NCBI GenBank assembly: GCA_963747515.1
Contig: CAVVFN010000008.1
Location: 62,001-126,000, forward strand
Direction: 5' to 3'
DNA: 64,000 bases
Source: Mariniphaga sp963747515
Lineage (GTDB): Bacteria > Bacteroidota > Bacteroidia > Bacteroidales > Prolixibacteraceae
Position numbers and translations under genes: made by a program. Shown here piece by piece: positions 7,811 through 17,623 of the stretch (position 1 is its first letter; every line of letters starts with the position of its first letter). The notes beneath the pieces are model-generated. The model saw only the letters and a list, made by a program, of their open reading frames with translations, was not told the DNA's origin and searched no databases.

Positions 7811-8998
7811 ATGAAAAATATTCTTAAATATCTTGAAGATCCATTATTTATTCAATGGGTATTCAATCCGGGCCAGGAAACGGAGGAAAGGCGGATCCTG
7901 TTTGAAAATGCCAGTATGGTGGAAATGGAAAACATTCAACAGGCAAGGAAGATACTTCAGAAGCTGCATACCGTTGACAAAGAACTTTCGGAAAGTGAAA
8001 AAATAACCATTTTTACACAAATTTTAAAGCAGGTAGAAAATCAGCAACGTAAGGGAAAGGCCCGTAAAATTTTCATCTCTCTTATGAAATATGCTGCAGT
8101 AGCAATCGTATTCTTTGCTTCCGGGGCGTTGCTTTTTTATCAGAAGAATAACTTTAATCCCGAATTATTATCCCCCGAAATCCCGGAATTAACTTTTTCC
8201 GATGCCATATTAATACGTCCGGGCGGAGAAGATATCATCCTCAGTGAAAAAAATTCCAGGATTGAACACCGTCAGGACGGGCAGCTGGTAATTAACGAAC
8301 ATCTACAGGAAGCGGCATCTCCTGGTACGAACAGGGTAACTGAAATTAACCAGTTGGTAATTCCTTATGGAAAAACTTCGGAAATCATACTTCCCGATGA
8401 AACAAAGGTATGGCTGAATGCAGGAAGCCGGCTCATTTACCCTGAGGTGTTCAAAGATAAAACACGGGAAGTTTTGCTGGTTGGGGAGGCTTATTTTGAG
8501 GTGGCACATCAGGAAAACAGGCCGTTTATTGTGCAAACAACCGATATTCGCATACAGGTTCTGGGGACAAAATTTAATGTATCGGCCTACCCTTCCGACA
8601 ACATCATTGAAACCGCACTGGCAGAAGGAAGAGTAAAACTTGAGCAGAAGAATGCAGGTTTTTTTTCTGAATCGGTTGAGGTCAATCCCGGGCAACTCGC
8701 TTCCTTCAACAAAACAGAAGGCATTACCCGGTTAAAGGAAGTAGATACCGACAATTATATTTTCTGGAAAGATGGATTGCTTAAATTTGAAAGTACAGAT
8801 CTCAGCCGCATAGCAAAACGGCTGGAGCGCTATTACAATATTCATTTCAAGTATGCCAATCCGTTTTTAGGCGGGATAAAAATCTCAGGGAAACTGGAGT
8901 TAAACGAAAGCCGCGAAACAATTCTGGATAATATTGCCACTGTAGCTTCTGTAAAAATCAACAAGGTTGGAGAAGGATATTATGAAATAAAGCGATAA
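7811..8998 (+). CDS. FecR family anti-sigma factor
   Basis: A 395-residue inner-membrane regulator. Residues 1-90 are cytoplasmic and would bind the ECF sigma factor. A single membrane span lies at about 92-112 (YAAVAIVFFASGALLFY). The FecR domain covers about 175-290 (PYGKTSEIILPDETKVWLNA, GEAYFEVAH, VLGTKFNVSAY). The C-terminal DUF4974-type domain covers about 325-395 (RIAKRLERYYNIHF, KISGKLEL). It takes the signal from the STN domain of the SusC protein encoded 81 bases downstream and releases the sigma factor encoded at 5090. The start is preceded by AAAGGAGA. The usual tight sigma-fecR spacing is lost here through the intervening 2.1 kb. Confidence 0.92.
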   Translation: MKNILKYLEDPLFIQWVFNPGQETEERRILFENASMVEMENIQQARKILQKLHTVDKELSESEKITIFTQILKQVENQQRKGKARKIFISLMKYAAVAIVFFASGALLFYQKNNFNPELLSPEIPELTFSDAILIRPGGEDIILSEKNSRIEHRQDGQLVINEHLQEAASPGTNRVTEINQLVIPYGKTSEIILPDETKVWLNAGSRLIYPEVFKDKTREVLLVGEAYFEVAHQENRPFIVQTTDIRIQVLGTKFNVSAYPSDNIIETALAEGRVKLEQKNAGFFSESVEVNPGQLASFNKTEGITRLKEVDTDNYIFWKDGLLKFESTDLSRIAKRLERYYNIHFKYANPFLGGIKISGKLELNESRETILDNIATVASVKINKVGEGYYEIKR

Positions 8999-9004
8999 AT
9001 AAAA

Positions 9005-9034
9005 AACCGGAAGGTGTTGCAGCACCCGCCGGTT
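9005..9034 (+). promoter_or_regulatory. Hairpin between fecR and susC
   Basis: AACCGG at 9005-9010 pairs with CCGGTT at 9029-9034, with an inner GGTG/CACC pairing. No T-run follows, so it looks more like an attenuator or mRNA-stability stem than a full terminator. Confidence 0.4.
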
Positions 9035-9079
9035 AAATACGTTAAATTTTAATATTGTGTAACTTAACAGTTCAAAAGT

Positions 9080-12000
9080 ATGAAAAAAAAGCGAGAATGG
9101 TTTTCTCCGGAAGGGGTAAATCAGAACCTTAAACAAAATTTCAAAAAGATGAAACTGACATTCATTTTTTCTATGCTGGTTTTGCTCTCTTTCGGGAACG
9201 GTTTTTCACAGGCAAAAGTGACTTTACAACTGGAAGGGGCAAGCATCCGTCAAGTAATTGACCTTCTTGAGAATCAGACAGGGCATGTCTTTTTATACAA
9301 AGACGAAATTTTCGACCTTGCCCGGAAGTATTCGGTAGATTTTACAGACGAACCTTTCGAGGAAGTGCTGAAATCGGTTTGCGAAACGGCAGGAGTAGAT
9401 TATGAAATCCGCAGCAACAGGCAGATCCTGTTAAAGGAAAAAGAGCGGGAAACGGTCATGTCAATGGCAGTCCAGCCCCAAAGAACAATTACAGGAGTAG
9501 TTACCGACCCCAATGGCCAGCCATTGCCCGGTGTAACGGTGGTTGTAAAAGGCACAACCACAGGAACCGTTACCGATACTGATGGGGGATTTTCCCTCTC
9601 TGTTCCGGTGGATGCAGAGATCTTACAGGTTTCTTTTGTGGGGATGAAGACCCAGGAAGTTTCCATTGAAGACCGGTCGAACATTACCGTGGTGATGGAA
9701 GAGGATGTAATTGGGATGGAAGAAGTGGTAGTGGTAGGCTATGGAACCCAGAAGAAGGTGAACCTGACTGGATCGGTTGATGTTGTTGACGGCACCCAGC
9801 TGGCCGAAAGACCTGCTGCACAGACCGCGCAACTGTTGCAGGGGCAATCACCAAGCACATTAATTACGATGAAAATGCGCGGCGGAGAACCAGGAGGCGG
9901 TCAATCCATACAAATCAGAGGTACCGGATCAATCACCGGTGACACTTCTCCTCTGGTTCTGGTTGATGGAGTTGAAATGGATATGAACCTGGTTGATCCC
10001 TCAACTATTGAAAACATATCTGTTTTAAAAGATGCGTCTGCTTCGGCCATTTACGGTTCAAGGGCAGCATTTGGGGTTATCCTTATCCAGACCAAGCAAG
10101 GTGCTAACCGCCCGGTAAGGGTTACCTACAGCAACATTACCTCCTATAATGTTCCTTATTATGTTCCGGATATGCTCGATTCCTATACCTATGCCACGGT
10201 ATTTAACCAGGCACGCGCAAATGCAGGATTAAGTCCGACATTCGGACCTGAGCAGGTAGAACGGATTAAAGGGTATATTGAAGGTACATATCCTTATCCG
10301 TATAATCCTGAACAACCTCCTTTCAATCACTGGCGCGGAAGATGGGATGGAAATGCAAATGTAAACTGGGGGCAGGAATATTTCAGGCCTTCATTTCAGC
10401 AAAAGCATAATTTCAATGTTGAAGGTGGCAATGAAGATATTCAGTTTTACACATCATTGGGATACTTGAACGAACCGGGTATTATGAGATGGGGCAATGA
10501 CGTATACGAAAGATACAATGTTCTGACAAATATTACGGCCAAGGCGAATGACTGGTTAAAATTTGATTTCAGTGCCCGCTTTGCAAAGACAAAAACAGAT
10601 CGGCCAAACGGAGGTGTATGGGGAGATCGAAGCGGTTACTGGATGCATTTTAACATTTTGTGGCCCACAATGCCTATGTACAATATCGACGGGTCGATTC
10701 ACAACCCCATCATGGTAGCATTAATGGACGGCGGAAGGGTTTTGACCGAGGAAAACAATTCGAGGTTTGCATTCGGAACAGAAATTGAACCGGTTAAAGG
10801 ATGGAAAACATATGTTAAGTACAATTATACGAGCAGGATGGGAACGACAACCAATCACATGTTTCCGGTTGAAACAATCATTGCCGATGGAACCAAAGGG
10901 AACATTGGTTTTGCTCAAAGCGCATTATATGAAGAGCTGCGCACCGGGCATTATATGATTTTTACTGCTTATTCACAATTTGAGAAAAACGTTGGGGATC
11001 ATTATTTTTCTGTGATGGCCGGTTATGAGCATGATTACGACTATAACCGGAATTTGACAGGCCAGGGATCTGAACTGATATCCGACCAGGTTCCTTCCAT
11101 CAGCACTGCTCTGGGAACCAAGGAAGTTGACGATCAGATTTATCATTGGGCAACACAGGCAGGATTTGGCCGTATAAATTACAATTACAAGGAAAAATTC
11201 CTGCTGGAGCTGAATGCCCGTTATGACGGTTCGTCAAAATTTGCTCCGGGACAACGGTGGGGATTCTTTCCATCAGGTTCTGTCGGGTACAACATTGCCA
11301 GGGAAGAATTCTGGGAACCTCTTCAATCCTTTATTCCGCTGTTAAAATTGAGGGCATCTTATGGCTCACTGGGCAACCAGACAATCAGGGGTCCTGAATT
11401 GATCAGGTACGGACAGTCATTCGAAGAAGTATCCGATCCCAATGTAACCAATTATTTGTACCTCGAGGAAATTCCCATCTACCAAAGATTAGATCGCATG
11501 TTAAACGGCGAACGGCCCAATTATGCCGATATGCCTGCCATAGCATCGGACTACCTGACATGGGAAACCATTACAACCACCAATGTTGGTGTTGATATAG
11601 GATTATTCAGAAACCGTTTAATGACAGGGTTCGACTGGTATAAAAGGATTACGGACGATATGATTGGTCCTTCGGTAGAGCTTCCTTCCGTTTTGGGTGC
11701 AGGTGCCCCAACAACCAATAATGCAAAATTGGAAACAAAAGGATTTGAGCTGTCGCTGGAGTGGAGAGATCAGATTGACGAACTATCGTACAATTTTAAA
11801 GTGGCCGTAGGTGATTACCAGACAACCATTCTGGAATATGTTAATGAAACCGGATATGTCCATTCGTGGTACGCCGGAAAAAAATTCGGTGATGTATGGG
11901 GTCTCACGACCGATGGGTTGATTCAGGAAGAGGGTGAAGCCATGCCCGATCAGTCTTATTATTATCAAAATTGGGGTCCTGGCGATGTAAAATACAAAGA

Positions 12001-12613
12001 TATCTCAAAAGATGGTAAAATTGATCCGGGAACAAACAGGCTTGACGATCATGGAGACCTTTCAATTATAGCCAACACAACTCCCAGATATCAGTTTAGT
12101 ATTAACGGGGGAGTAAAGTTTAAAAACTGGGATTTAAGCGTCTTCCTTCAGGGTATTGCCAAACGGGAATTTATACCGAATACAGGATCAGAGTTTTACT
12201 GGGGGTATCTTAATTCTCCGAACTCTGCTATTTTAACCAAAAATTCCTATCATCTGGATTACTGGAGACCTGCTGATGAAACCAATATTTTAGGGCCAAA
12301 TACAGATGCATACAATCCCAAACCTTATTTTTCGAATGAAAGGAATAAGAACCTGCAGACACAGTCGAGATATGTGGATAATGCCAATTATTTACGGTTA
12401 AAGAACCTGCAGATAGGATATACTTTTCCAACTTCTCTGACATCAGGAAATTTCATCCAAAGTGCCAGGATCTATTTTTCAGGGGAAAACCTGCTTACAT
12501 TTCAGTCCCTGCCAAAAGCATATGAACCTGAATCAATGGTTTCTTCGGATACATACATGAGAACCTATCCGATACATCAGATGTATTCTGTTGGACTGAA
12601 TGTAACATTTTAA
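9080..12613 (+). CDS. SusC/RagA family TonB-linked outer membrane transporter with STN domain
   Basis: An 1177-residue TonB-dependent transporter. The signal sequence lies at about residues 25-45 (KLTFIFSMLVLLSFG). The STN domain (about 48-115, VTLQLEGASIRQVIDLL) contacts FecR. A carboxypeptidase-regulatory-like domain spans about 132-215 (ITGVVTDPNGQPLPGVTV). The plug follows (GYGTQKKVNLTGSVDVV, SIQIRGTGSITGDTSPLVL, ASASAIYGSRAAFGVI), then the beta-barrel to the C-terminal YSVGLNVTF. It imports a ligand captured by the SusD lipoprotein encoded 33 bases downstream. The STN domain explains the upstream sigma/FecR pair. Length is normal for the family. The chosen start gives an unusually long charged n-region; ATG at 9149 (MKLTF) is an alternative. 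Confidence 0.95.
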   Translation: MKKKREWFSPEGVNQNLKQNFKKMKLTFIFSMLVLLSFGNGFSQAKVTLQLEGASIRQVIDLLENQTGHVFLYKDEIFDLARKYSVDFTDEPFEEVLKSVCETAGVDYEIRSNRQILLKEKERETVMSMAVQPQRTITGVVTDPNGQPLPGVTVVVKGTTTGTVTDTDGGFSLSVPVDAEILQVSFVGMKTQEVSIEDRSNITVVMEEDVIGMEEVVVVGYGTQKKVNLTGSVDVVDGTQLAERPAAQTAQLLQGQSPSTLITMKMRGGEPGGGQSIQIRGTGSITGDTSPLVLVDGVEMDMNLVDPSTIENISVLKDASASAIYGSRAAFGVILIQTKQGANRPVRVTYSNITSYNVPYYVPDMLDSYTYATVFNQARANAGLSPTFGPEQVERIKGYIEGTYPYPYNPEQPPFNHWRGRWDGNANVNWGQEYFRPSFQQKHNFNVEGGNEDIQFYTSLGYLNEPGIMRWGNDVYERYNVLTNITAKANDWLKFDFSARFAKTKTDRPNGGVWGDRSGYWMHFNILWPTMPMYNIDGSIHNPIMVALMDGGRVLTEENNSRFAFGTEIEPVKGWKTYVKYNYTSRMGTTTNHMFPVETIIADGTKGNIGFAQSALYEELRTGHYMIFTAYSQFEKNVGDHYFSVMAGYEHDYDYNRNLTGQGSELISDQVPSISTALGTKEVDDQIYHWATQAGFGRINYNYKEKFLLELNARYDGSSKFAPGQRWGFFPSGSVGYNIAREEFWEPLQSFIPLLKLRASYGSLGNQTIRGPELIRYGQSFEEVSDPNVTNYLYLEEIPIYQRLDRMLNGERPNYADMPAIASDYLTWETITTTNVGVDIGLFRNRLMTGFDWYKRITDDMIGPSVELPSVLGAGAPTTNNAKLETKGFELSLEWRDQIDELSYNFKVAVGDYQTTILEYVNETGYVHSWYAGKKFGDVWGLTTDGLIQEEGEAMPDQSYYYQNWGPGDVKYKDISKDGKIDPGTNRLDDHGDLSIIANTTPRYQFSINGGVKFKNWDLSVFLQGIAKREFIPNTGSEFYWGYLNSPNSAILTKNSYHLDYWRPADETNILGPNTDAYNPKPYFSNERNKNLQTQSRYVDNANYLRLKNLQIGYTFPTSLTSGNFIQSARIYFSGENLLTFQSLPKAYEPESMVSSDTYMRTYPIHQMYSVGLNVTF

Positions 12614-12646
12614 ATTTTTAGAGATTAATTTAAACAAGTAGAAATT

Positions 12647-14356
12647 ATGAACTTTAAAAGAATAATTTTAAGCTTAATCGTGTTGAGCATGATAATGGCA
12701 GCCTGCCAGGAAGACTGGCTCGACCGTGAGCCTTTGGATCAGGTAACAGAGGCAGCTTTTTTTAAGTCACCACAGGATTTTATTGTTTACGTAAACCGTT
12801 TTCATCCTTCAACCGGAGGAACCTACAGTAAGGGTGACATCAATACCGACATCGCTATTAGCAACATCTCACTTCCGGAACGTATGGCAGGAGAATCTAC
12901 AATTAATGACGGGCCGGGTTACAGTTATTCGAACATCAGACGAGTAAATTACCTCATTGGAAAAACTAAAGTATGGGAAGGCGACTTCGAAGAAATAAAA
13001 CAGGCTGCCGGTGAAGGTTACTACTTCAGGGCATTGTATTATTACGGATTGCTTCAGAATTTTGGCGATGTACAATGGATAGACAAGGTTCTTGAAATGG
13101 ATTCACCCGAGTTGTTTGGGGAAAGAGATCCGCGAAATTTCATAGCCGATAAGATTATTGCCGATCTTGATACTGCGGCCATGTATTTAACAGAAGAAAG
13201 AGGCGATGGTTATTCCAGGTTGAATAAATGGTTTGCTCTTCTGCTTCAATCCAGGGTTGCATTGTATGAAGGCACCTGGGAGAAATACCATAACGGTACT
13301 GTTTTTGGTGTCAGCGATGCTAATCCTCAGAAATATTTAACCAAATCGGCCGAAGCAGCAAAAAAGATCATGGACTCCGGACTTTATGAGATTTATTCCA
13401 CAGGTGATCCGGAAAACGATTACTACTACACCTTTAACTGGCGGGATTTTTCAAATAATCCTGAAGCGATGCGCTGGACCAAAATGGATCTGGACTACGA
13501 TATTAATGCCGGCAGAAAATTATTTTATCTGAAGTACCCGACAGATGCAGGGTTAACCAAAGATTTGGTTGATTATTATCTGAGCATCGATGGATTACCC
13601 ATTGCCGTAAGTCCCCGGTATCAGGGTGACAGTACTATTGAGGCGGAGATTGTAAACAGGGATCCAAGAATGGATCAAACCATCTTTAATAATGATGATA
13701 TCCTATTTGTATATGAAGATGGCACTAAAGTATATTACGATACCTTGTTCTCCAGGGAATTTCAGGATATGACGCATTCCAATCCCACAGGGTATAACCA
13801 GCGTAAGCAGTATTATGAATATTTTATTTACCATCACACTCAGCATGAGGAAACTCCGACATTGAATGACCGGTATGCTGAAGTATTGCTCAATTATGCA
13901 GAGGCAAAAGCTGAACTGGGAACTTTAACGCAGGAGGATCTTGATATTTCGATTAACATTTTGAGGGATCGAGTAGCCATGCCTCATCTGATGCTGAATG
14001 ATATTGCAATTGATCCGAATTGGAAGTACCCCGACCTCTCGCCTCTCATTAATGAGGTAAGGCGTGAACGGATGGTGGAACTTGCAACGGAAAATTACCG
14101 GTGGACAGATCTGCTTCGTTGGGCTGCGATGAAATATTTAAATGGCACCAGGCCAATAGGAGCCAAGGCTGATCAGTTCAAGCATGATCCGGGTCTTCCG
14201 GTCACTGCAGATGGGCATTTGGATCCTTACCAGAATGCTTATCCAAACGGATATCATTTTAATCTCAACCGCGATTATTTGTGGCCTATTCCTGAAAGTC
14301 AGGTTCGGTTGAATCCGAATCTGGGGCAAAATCCAGGCTGGGGTGTAACAAATTAA
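12647..14356 (+). CDS. SusD/RagB family surface lipoprotein
   Basis: A 569-residue nutrient-binding lipoprotein that forms the lid of the SusC transporter. The type II signal peptide ends at IMAAC, lipidated Cys at residue 20, followed by QEDWLDREPLDQVTEAAFF, the conserved SusD N-terminus. Residues ~100-135 carry the TPR-like AAGEGYYFRALYYYGLLQNFG. The C-terminal half has YAEVLLNYAEAKAELG, INEVRRERMVELATE and the closing YLWPIPESQVRLNPNLGQNPGW. The gene follows susC by 33 bases and clearly shares its transcript. A perfect 17-base inverted repeat lies after it. The bound ligand cannot be read from the sequence. Confidence 0.95.
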   Translation: MNFKRIILSLIVLSMIMAACQEDWLDREPLDQVTEAAFFKSPQDFIVYVNRFHPSTGGTYSKGDINTDIAISNISLPERMAGESTINDGPGYSYSNIRRVNYLIGKTKVWEGDFEEIKQAAGEGYYFRALYYYGLLQNFGDVQWIDKVLEMDSPELFGERDPRNFIADKIIADLDTAAMYLTEERGDGYSRLNKWFALLLQSRVALYEGTWEKYHNGTVFGVSDANPQKYLTKSAEAAKKIMDSGLYEIYSTGDPENDYYYTFNWRDFSNNPEAMRWTKMDLDYDINAGRKLFYLKYPTDAGLTKDLVDYYLSIDGLPIAVSPRYQGDSTIEAEIVNRDPRMDQTIFNNDDILFVYEDGTKVYYDTLFSREFQDMTHSNPTGYNQRKQYYEYFIYHHTQHEETPTLNDRYAEVLLNYAEAKAELGTLTQEDLDISINILRDRVAMPHLMLNDIAIDPNWKYPDLSPLINEVRRERMVELATENYRWTDLLRWAAMKYLNGTRPIGAKADQFKHDPGLPVTADGHLDPYQNAYPNGYHFNLNRDYLWPIPESQVRLNPNLGQNPGWGVTN

Positions 14357-14380
14357 TCCATAAAATTTGTTCATTAATTT

Positions 14381-14424
14381 TTAATAACCCATTATTGTTG
14401 ATTAAACCAATAATGGGTTATTAA
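14381..14424 (+). promoter_or_regulatory. Perfect 17-bp inverted repeat after susD
   Basis: TTAATAACCCATTATTG at 14381-14397 and its exact complement at 14408-14424 enclose a 10-base loop. Only a short AT stretch follows, so termination may be partial. It could lower expression of the downstream enzymes relative to susC/susD. Confidence 0.55.
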
Positions 14425-14449
14425 ATTTAAACCATAACGGAAGTATTTT

Positions 14450-16009
14450 ATGAAAAAAGTAAAAAACAATTCACTTAGCCTGCCCCAGCAATGGGGGCTT
14501 GTAGTATTACGAATCCTGATTGGTTGGCATTTTTTATATGAAGGCATGGTAAAATTACTGGATCCGGGATGGTCTGCCGAAAGTTACCTCATCAATACCC
14601 GGGGAATGCTTTCCGGATTCTTTCATGCCATGGCCGCTCAGCCGGCGATTCTTGAAGGGATTAACTTTTTAAACATATGGGGGCTTATATTTATCGGGCT
14701 GGGATTGTTTCTTGGACTTTTTGCCCGTATGGCCGTTTACGCAGGGATGGTGTTGTTATTCTTTTATTACACTGCCTACCCACCCTTTCAGGGATACAAC
14801 TTCTGGGCGCCCCAGGAAGGCCACTACCTGTTGGTAGACAAAACCTTTATTGAATTGGTAACCTTAATTGTTCTGGCATTATTTCCCAGGGCTCTGAATA
14901 TTGGTTTGTGGAATCTGCTTAAAAAAGTAAAACTTCCGGTAAATCTGCCGCTCGGGGTTAAAAAGAAACGCCCACAGGTTGCTGCGATTAAATCGGGTGA
15001 ACCCGGCAGCCGCAGAGATATGTTGAAAAATCTTGCCTTTATCCCGTTTCTGGGAGGTTTTGCCTGGGCATTTATGAACAATAAAAAAGAGACAGGTACG
15101 GATGCATATACAGGAAGTACCATTACCTTAAAACAGCGAAAGCTTACAGAAATTGAAGGTGAAATGCCCATGGGAGTTCTGGTAAAAGGGAAAAAACCAA
15201 TCAGCCGGTTAATTATGGGAACAAATCACCTGTCGGGGAATGCACATGCCCGGGATTTAAAATATGCCAGTTCGCTTTTCAAGGCCTACAATACTGAGAA
15301 AAAAATAATTGAGACCTATATGCTGGCAGAGCAGGCAGGGATTAATCTCTTTTTTGCAACCCCGCTTTTAGACCAGTACAGGAAAATGTTTGGAGGGAAT
15401 TTTCAGACCTGGATGAATGTGACCCCGACAAAAGATGACATATACGGCAGTGTCGATAAGGCCATAGATAAAGGTGTTGATTATATATTTATTCAGGGAG
15501 CTGCATGTGATCGGAGGATTTATGACGGAGAGGTGGATGTGGTGGTGAAATGTGTGGATTACATCAGAAAACAGGGATTTCCGGTCGGGCTGGGTGCACA
15601 TACCATTCAGGCAATGCAGGCCTGTGTAGACGCAGGAATCGATCCCGATTTTTATTACAAAACGATGCATCACGATAAATACTGGTCGGCACACCCACGA
15701 GAAAACCGTTATCCTTATTTATGGAGTGCAAATATCAGTGAAGATCATAATAAGTTTCACGATAACATGTGGTGTTTGTTTCCTGACGAGACAGTGGATT
15801 TTGTACGAAATGCCAATAAGCCGGTGGTAGGTTTTAAAGTACTTGCCGGTGGCGCAATTCTTCCAAAAGATGGTTTTCAGTGGGCTTTTGATAACGGTGC
15901 CGATTTTATAGAGGTAGGAATGTTTGATTTTCAAATTGTGGAGAATGTTATTCAAACCATTGAAAGTATAAAAAAATCAGAAAATCGTTCCAGGCCCTGG
16001 TATGGATAA
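14450..16009 (+). CDS. DoxX-type membrane domain fused to a TIM-barrel oxidoreductase-like domain
   Basis: A 519-residue two-part protein. Residues ~10-165 form a DoxX-like four-helix membrane unit (LRILIGWHFLYEGMVKLLDP; LNIWGLIFIGLGLFLGLF; VYAGMVLLFFYYTAYPPF; ELVTLIVLALFPRAL). Residues ~184-205 contain SRRDMLKNLAFIPFLGGFAW, which looks like an internal twin-arginine motif plus hydrophobic segment. Residues ~230-519 look like an aldo/keto-reductase-type TIM barrel (SRLIMGTNHLSG, ETYMLAEQAGINLFFATPLL, YIFIQGAACDRR, GFPVGLGAHT, VVGFKVLAGGAI). The family call for the barrel is by general pattern. It may pass electrons between the quinone pool and a periplasmic substrate, which is inference. It lies in the SUS-like operon between susD and the amidohydrolase. 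Confidence 0.7.
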   Translation: MKKVKNNSLSLPQQWGLVVLRILIGWHFLYEGMVKLLDPGWSAESYLINTRGMLSGFFHAMAAQPAILEGINFLNIWGLIFIGLGLFLGLFARMAVYAGMVLLFFYYTAYPPFQGYNFWAPQEGHYLLVDKTFIELVTLIVLALFPRALNIGLWNLLKKVKLPVNLPLGVKKKRPQVAAIKSGEPGSRRDMLKNLAFIPFLGGFAWAFMNNKKETGTDAYTGSTITLKQRKLTEIEGEMPMGVLVKGKKPISRLIMGTNHLSGNAHARDLKYASSLFKAYNTEKKIIETYMLAEQAGINLFFATPLLDQYRKMFGGNFQTWMNVTPTKDDIYGSVDKAIDKGVDYIFIQGAACDRRIYDGEVDVVVKCVDYIRKQGFPVGLGAHTIQAMQACVDAGIDPDFYYKTMHHDKYWSAHPRENRYPYLWSANISEDHNKFHDNMWCLFPDETVDFVRNANKPVVGFKVLAGGAILPKDGFQWAFDNGADFIEVGMFDFQIVENVIQTIESIKKSENRSRPWYG

Positions 16010-16036
16010 ATACATATTTCTTACGCTTTAATTTGT

Positions 16037-16044
16037 TATCTTTG
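16037..16044 (+). promoter_or_regulatory. Candidate internal -7 box before the amidohydrolase
   Basis: TATCTTTG fits TAnnTTTG, 35 bases before the start codon at 16079. No convincing -33 element. Confidence 0.35.
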
Positions 16045-16078
16045 GAATGAAGTCTAAATTTTCAGGCCAGATAAGATA

Positions 16079-17583
16079 GTGATGAATACAACAAAATTAG
16101 GCAGACCTCTCCGGCGAAAATTCATAGTGCCGTTGGTAATTATTCCATTGCTGTTTCTGTTTTCTGATTGTTCGAACGAATCATCAGCTAAGCGTGGAAA
16201 ACCTGTAGTGTTCCAAAATGTCAGTGTAATTGATGCTGTTGGTGGTCAGAGAGACAGGCAAAGTGTAGTTATAACGGGAAACAGAATTATTAAGGCTGGC
16301 CCGGCAGACGATACAGCAATACCGAAAGATGCAGTCGTAATCGATTGCAGCGGTAAATTTATGATTCCCGGATTGTGGGATGCGCATGCACACCTGACCA
16401 ATGAAGATGCTTCAATGCCGGAACTGTTTCCCCTGCTGGTTGCCAGTGGAATTACATACATCCGCGATACTGGTGCAACGTTGGAATCCATTCTATCGCT
16501 GCGCAAAGAAGCAAATGAAGCACTGGAATCGCAGGGGATGGCCCCACGCATATACATGACCGGCCCGCATATTGACGGGTTAAAACTAAGCTGGAATTCA
16601 TCGGTCAGCGCCGGCACAATTGACCAGGCCCGGCTCATTATGGATTCACTTATGAAGGCAGGGGTAAATGAAATTAAGGTTTATGATTTGATTCCCAGAG
16701 AAGTGGCATTGGAAGTTTTTTCTGCTGCCGGTAAAAAGAATTATCCGATTTGAGTGCACATGTACCCCTTGAAATGGACGTTATTGAAGCATCAAATGCC
16801 GGGTTGACGAGCATGGAACATATGTATAACCTGGAAATGTCGTGTTCATCGGATTGGGATTCTCTTTTAACGGCCCGCCGTAAGATGATTGCTGAGGGTA
16901 TGGATAAACCGGGGCAAGTACTCAGGGAAGAAATTTACAGGGCACAACGCCTGCATTCGTTTCAGACCCAGGATGAAGACCGCCGGGAACTGGTTCTTGG
17001 CACCCTGGCAGGAAACGGAACCTGGCAGGTACCTACATTGGTAATTATTGCACAGGATGAACACAGAATGTATATGAGGAAGGACTGGCAGGAAACCTTT
17101 CGTTTTTTACCCAGGAAATTAAGTAAAAAATGGCAGGCTGAAGCCCTCAAAAGATCTCAGCTTCCTGCTTCAGAAGAAGGGCTGGCGCATTCGGCCTGGG
17201 CTTATGATATGGTAAAAAGACTAAATGAAGCCGGTATTGGAATAATGGCCGGAACAGATATGCCACTCTCCCTGCTGACACCTGGCTTTAGCTTGCACGA
17301 GGAACTTGCATTACTTGTTCGTGCCGGACTGAGCCCTATACAGGCTATTGAATCTGCAACACTTAATCCGGCTAAATATTTCGGGCTGGAAAATCAGCAG
17401 GGAACAATCGATGAAGGAATGCTGGCAGATTTGATATTATTGGATGCAAATCCTCTTGATGACATCCGAAATACTTTACAAATCAATGCTGTAATGCTGA
17501 ATGGCCGTCTTCATACACGAAACCATCTCGATAAAATTCTACATCGGCTTGAAAACTTAATGAAAAAAGGATCGGAGAATTGA
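16079..17583 (+). pseudogene. Amidohydrolase family protein, interrupted by one frameshift
   Basis: A metal-dependent amidohydrolase of about 500 residues, read in two frames. The first part (16079-16750) has an N-terminal hydrophobic signal, possibly a lipoprotein signal ending FSDC, then GKFMIPGLWDAHAHL with the metal-binding HxH, and EIKVYDL carrying the metal-bridging Lys. At 16751 the frame meets TGA. The continuation starts at 16753 in another frame with SAHVPLEMDVIEASNAG, SMEH (metal His), AGTDMP (catalytic Asp) and the family C-terminus (GTIDEGMLADLILLDANPL). Adding one base in the ATTTGAG context restores a full protein (NYPI-x-SAHVP). All catalytic residues survive, so either a very recent mutation or a base-calling error fits. 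The predicted role is hydrolysis of a cyclic amide or related bond in the imported substrate. Confidence 0.8.
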
Positions 17584-17623
17584 TAAAGTTTTTGTACATT
17601 TTATCAAATCAATAGAACGAATT

